Shown here: piece by piece, positions 61,674 through 64,000 of the stretch | Layout of the letters: each line of letters opens with the position of its first letter | Position numbering within the stretch: the stretch's first letter is position 1 | DNA from: Litsea cubeba | Lineage: Eukaryota > Streptophyta > Magnoliopsida > Laurales > Lauraceae | DNA: 64,000 bases | Reading direction: 5' to 3' | Assembly (NCBI GenBank): GCA_012931725.1 | Contig: CM022944.1 | Span: 112,070,570 to 112,134,569 of the forward strand | Notes under the pieces: model-generated | Told to the model about the DNA's origin: nothing | Database searches by the model: none | The model's input: the letters and a program-made list of their open reading frames with translations, nothing else | Translations under genes and position numbers: made by a program

Positions 61674-61816
61674 CTTGTTACTCGCAGACCCAGAAATTGA
61701 GGGTTTAAACGACTATAGCCTCTGGTGTTCTGCTTGGGTTTGAGAAGAACCCACTTCCAGAGCTTGACCATCTTTCGCCCGAGTGGAAAACGAAGACCCC
61801 GTGATGTCCTCTTCAT
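61670..61816 (-). pseudogene. Frameshifted N-terminal segment of the SAUR36-like gene
   Basis: A 48-aa frame from ATG 61816 reads MKRTSRGLRFPLGRKMVKLW, then KWVLLKPK and GYSRLNP. This is the usual N-terminus of SAUR36-like proteins, but it ends at TGA (61672-61670). The continuing homology (SASNKMMPKIYNWGR) is in the SAUR frame, so one base appears to be missing around 61699-61704. A sequencing or assembly error is possible. Confidence 0.7.
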
Positions 61817-62184
61817 GGCTTAAGAACTGGAGGCAAAGGAAAAAAAGGGGCTATGGTGATTGGTGGCTAGCAAATGTGTTGGTTGAGAGTTGTTTTAAGA
61901 AAAGGGCCAGAGGTCAGCAACAGAGATGGTGAGACGGAACTGGGTCAGGCAGACATCAGAAAGAGAAGAAGGGATGTTAGACATGGTGGAAAAGAGCAAG
62001 CTTTTCCTCATAACTCATAAGGGAATTTCATCTATGACAAAAGGATCGTCGGAGATAAATCCGCTTTCTCCATGCACTCAATCCTTCCTTCCCTATGCTT
62101 TGTGGATGTCGGCATGAGTTACTTGAATTTGGTGAATGTGGGTCGTCGGATGGCACCACTTCACACTCAGAAAAGTTGTTAAAA

Positions 62185-62400
62185 AATCAGATAAATTTGT
62201 CTGAGTTTTGCCAGAAACTCAGATAAATTTGCAAAACTCATATAAATTTATCTGAGTTTTGGGCAAATTTTTTGGAAACTCAGATAAATTTGCCAAAAAC
62301 TCAGATAAATTATCTGAGTTTTGCAAATTTATCTTTATCAGAGTTTTCGAAAAATTTATCTAAGTTTCTGACAAAATTTATCTCCGTTTTGAAATTTTTA
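62185..62400. repeat. Inverted CTCAGATAAATTT / AAATTTATCTGAG words in MULE 5
   Basis: About ten copies of ACTCAGATAAATTTG or its complement, several forming direct palindromes such as CTCAGATAAATTATCTGAG. One related palindrome, CTCAGACAATTTGTCTGAG, is at the opposite arm near 61242-61260. Confidence 0.85.
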
Positions 62401-62898
62401 ATTGAGTTTTTAAACAAACCTGTGTGAGTTGTTTCGTAAAAAAAATTTTGGTTGCTATGATTAAAAGAGATAGACTTACATGAAACTGAAAAAGGAAAGA
62501 AAAGGCAAAGACAACATTGGGTTTTTCTGTTATGCAGAAGCCGTCGCCGGAAAAGGCTCGGACTGGTCGCGTTTCCATCGCCGGGCCGTCGCCATCGTGG
62601 CTGGTGTAGTTGGAGATGGCTGACTTCGATTTGCAGAGCTCTCAGCTGAAATCCCTTGTTCTTAGAGAAGAAGACGGATGTGGATCTCCAGGACAACAGA
62701 GAAGAAGACGGAAGGTGTTATGTTGAAACTGTTGAAAGGGACAAATTAGTCATAAAAATATATGATGTGGCATATTAGGGACCTCTCACCAAAATATATA
62801 CAGCTGTCTGGACTAGAGGCATTAGAGAAAAAGCTGTTGTCCTTGATACCTTAGAAGACCGTGTGCAGGGACCTTTGGCTAATTTACCCCAAATTAAA

Positions 62899-64000
62899 AT
62901 AGCATGTTATGGTAAGGGTGCAATATGATGGAATAATAAGATGAAATATGTTTTAAATTGTAAATCAGCTAGTGATCAGAGTAAGAGTTTTTTTAGTATA
63001 TCTTAATAAAATGTAGACAACAACCATCTTTTTAGTGATGTGTATTGACTGAATTATTCGTCTGCAGGAGGGGTATATTGCAAATGCATGATAATTGCTA
63101 GTGCAATTAGAGATGCTAACATGGGCATTTAATATAGAATCCTTGGCTATTTTCCATTGTTTTAGTCAGGGCATATGTTAAGCAAAGTCATTAAGCTTGC
63201 GAACATAGTGATTTACCGTCAGCCATTTATCTAAGAAACACAACCCACATCATAACATATCTGCACCTTAAACTAATTGTAGTAGAAGGGCAATTTATTC
63301 AAGAATCCCAGATAGCCTATTACACTAATGCATTAAAGGAACTCATATGCCCACCATCATCTTCATCGCTATTCCATAAAAGACAACCAGCCTCACATGA
63401 CCACTACACCATCACACATCTTCAAACCTACAATTACTACTCTCACCATGCGGACCCACATCCACCATCACGTTTGAAACTCTCGGCTCGCACTACCCAC
63501 CGAAGCATAACTCGTCTCTTCCTTAGCCATGCCATCAGATATCCCTATCTACGTACTATTTACCTAACTTCTCAACTAACACACAAATCACACCCAAGCC
63601 CAAACAAACTTAAAAGATTCACCATCTAACAAGATTATCAAATGAGGGGTTGAAAGACTAAAAAAGAATTACTAGGAACGGCGGTGATAGAGTCGATTAC
63701 GAGGAGGTGAAAAGAAAAGTGAGAAGTCACTACAAAGAAGGGGAAGAAAAAAAGGGCTATCCATATTGCAATATCCCACAAAGAGGGACATTTCAGCCAT
63801 TTTTTATGCATACAACAATTACAGCACACCTCTAGGAAGTTTTTTAAAACTTAACAACTCGGAGGGCATATCTAATTCTAAAAATCCCTTTAAGAGCATT
63901 CGCATGTGGCTATGTAAATACAATGTTTAGCTACAAAGTAACTAAAGTAGCATAAAACCCGTGCACATTAGGCTCTTTTTCCTTCCGTTAAAACCGCATT
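62899..64000. other. Intergenic to window end, no gene seen
   Basis: No frame with recognisable family similarity and no clear transposon ends. A gene could begin beyond the window. Confidence 0.5.

Larger units (their letters stand above)
61099..62889. mobile_element. Putative Pack-MULE (MULE 5), 1791 bp, containing a SAUR gene
   Basis: Perfect 9-bp duplications CAAATTAAA at 61090-61098 and 62890-62898 flank a segment beginning GGGGCATTTGGGCGGAGG and ending, reverse-complemented, GGGTAAATTAGCCAAAGG (11 of 18 aligned bases identical). The right arm matches a relative at 27841-28000, which supports a genuine transposon end. The left arm is only weakly similar, and the duplication is AT-rich, so the boundary is less secure than in MULEs 2-4. 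Inside are the SAUR36-like gene (minus strand) and arrays of CTCAGATAAATTT words in both orientations. Confidence 0.6.

Overview
The window is plant nuclear DNA. It has AT-rich intergenic space, intron-rich genes with GT-AG junctions, plant-specific families (FBD-type F-box, SAUR, plant cytosolic NADP-malic enzyme, 13-exon GH1 beta-glucosidase), plant SINEs and RTE-type LINEs, and dense DNA transposons. It is an angiosperm; I cannot name the species. All exon models below were built by hand from splice sites and conserved protein motifs.

Three host genes look intact. (1) An F-box/LRR/FBD gene on + (coding 11285-13868, 3 coding exons, 457 aa). (2) A cytosolic NADP-dependent malic enzyme on - (16275-25023, 19 coding exons, 591 aa). 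(3) A secreted GH1 beta-glucosidase on - (37294-44427, 13 exons, 531 aa). A SAUR36-like gene on - (61329-61816) keeps its whole SAUR domain but has a frameshifted N-terminus and lies inside what looks like a Mutator-like element. The genes have no evident functional link; this is a normal mixed plant neighbourhood.

Most of the rest is mobile DNA, much of it with readable boundaries. Five Mutator-like elements (MULEs) have 9-bp target-site duplications (TSDs): 1805-2684, 6396-8947, 42894-43877, 46396-51913 and 61099-62889. Three are Pack-MULE-like and carry broken pieces of host genes: mTERF (6396-8947), QWRF/augmin-8-like plus mitochondrial lipoamide dehydrogenase (46396-51913), and SAUR36-like (61099-62889). 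hAT-type elements lie at 3052-3351, 32511-32857, 34704-35480 and 36026-37028. RTE-type LINE remnants lie at 32930-34471 and 53083-59905. The second is split by a probable solo LTR (53792-59644), itself split by another (55311-58640), giving a three-level nest. tRNA-derived SINEs sit in the LINE, in a hAT element and in introns of both enzyme genes.

The most unusual pattern is that the MULEs carry private, iterated, self-complementary words, four of them built on the same GATATC core: TTGATGATATCATCAA, GCGGGGATATCCCCGC, TGCGATATCGCA and ATAGTCGATATCGACTAT. The two solo LTRs also carry iterated palindromic words, with GCTAGC and GAGCTC cores. I know of no described system that explains this and put it forward as the main lead.
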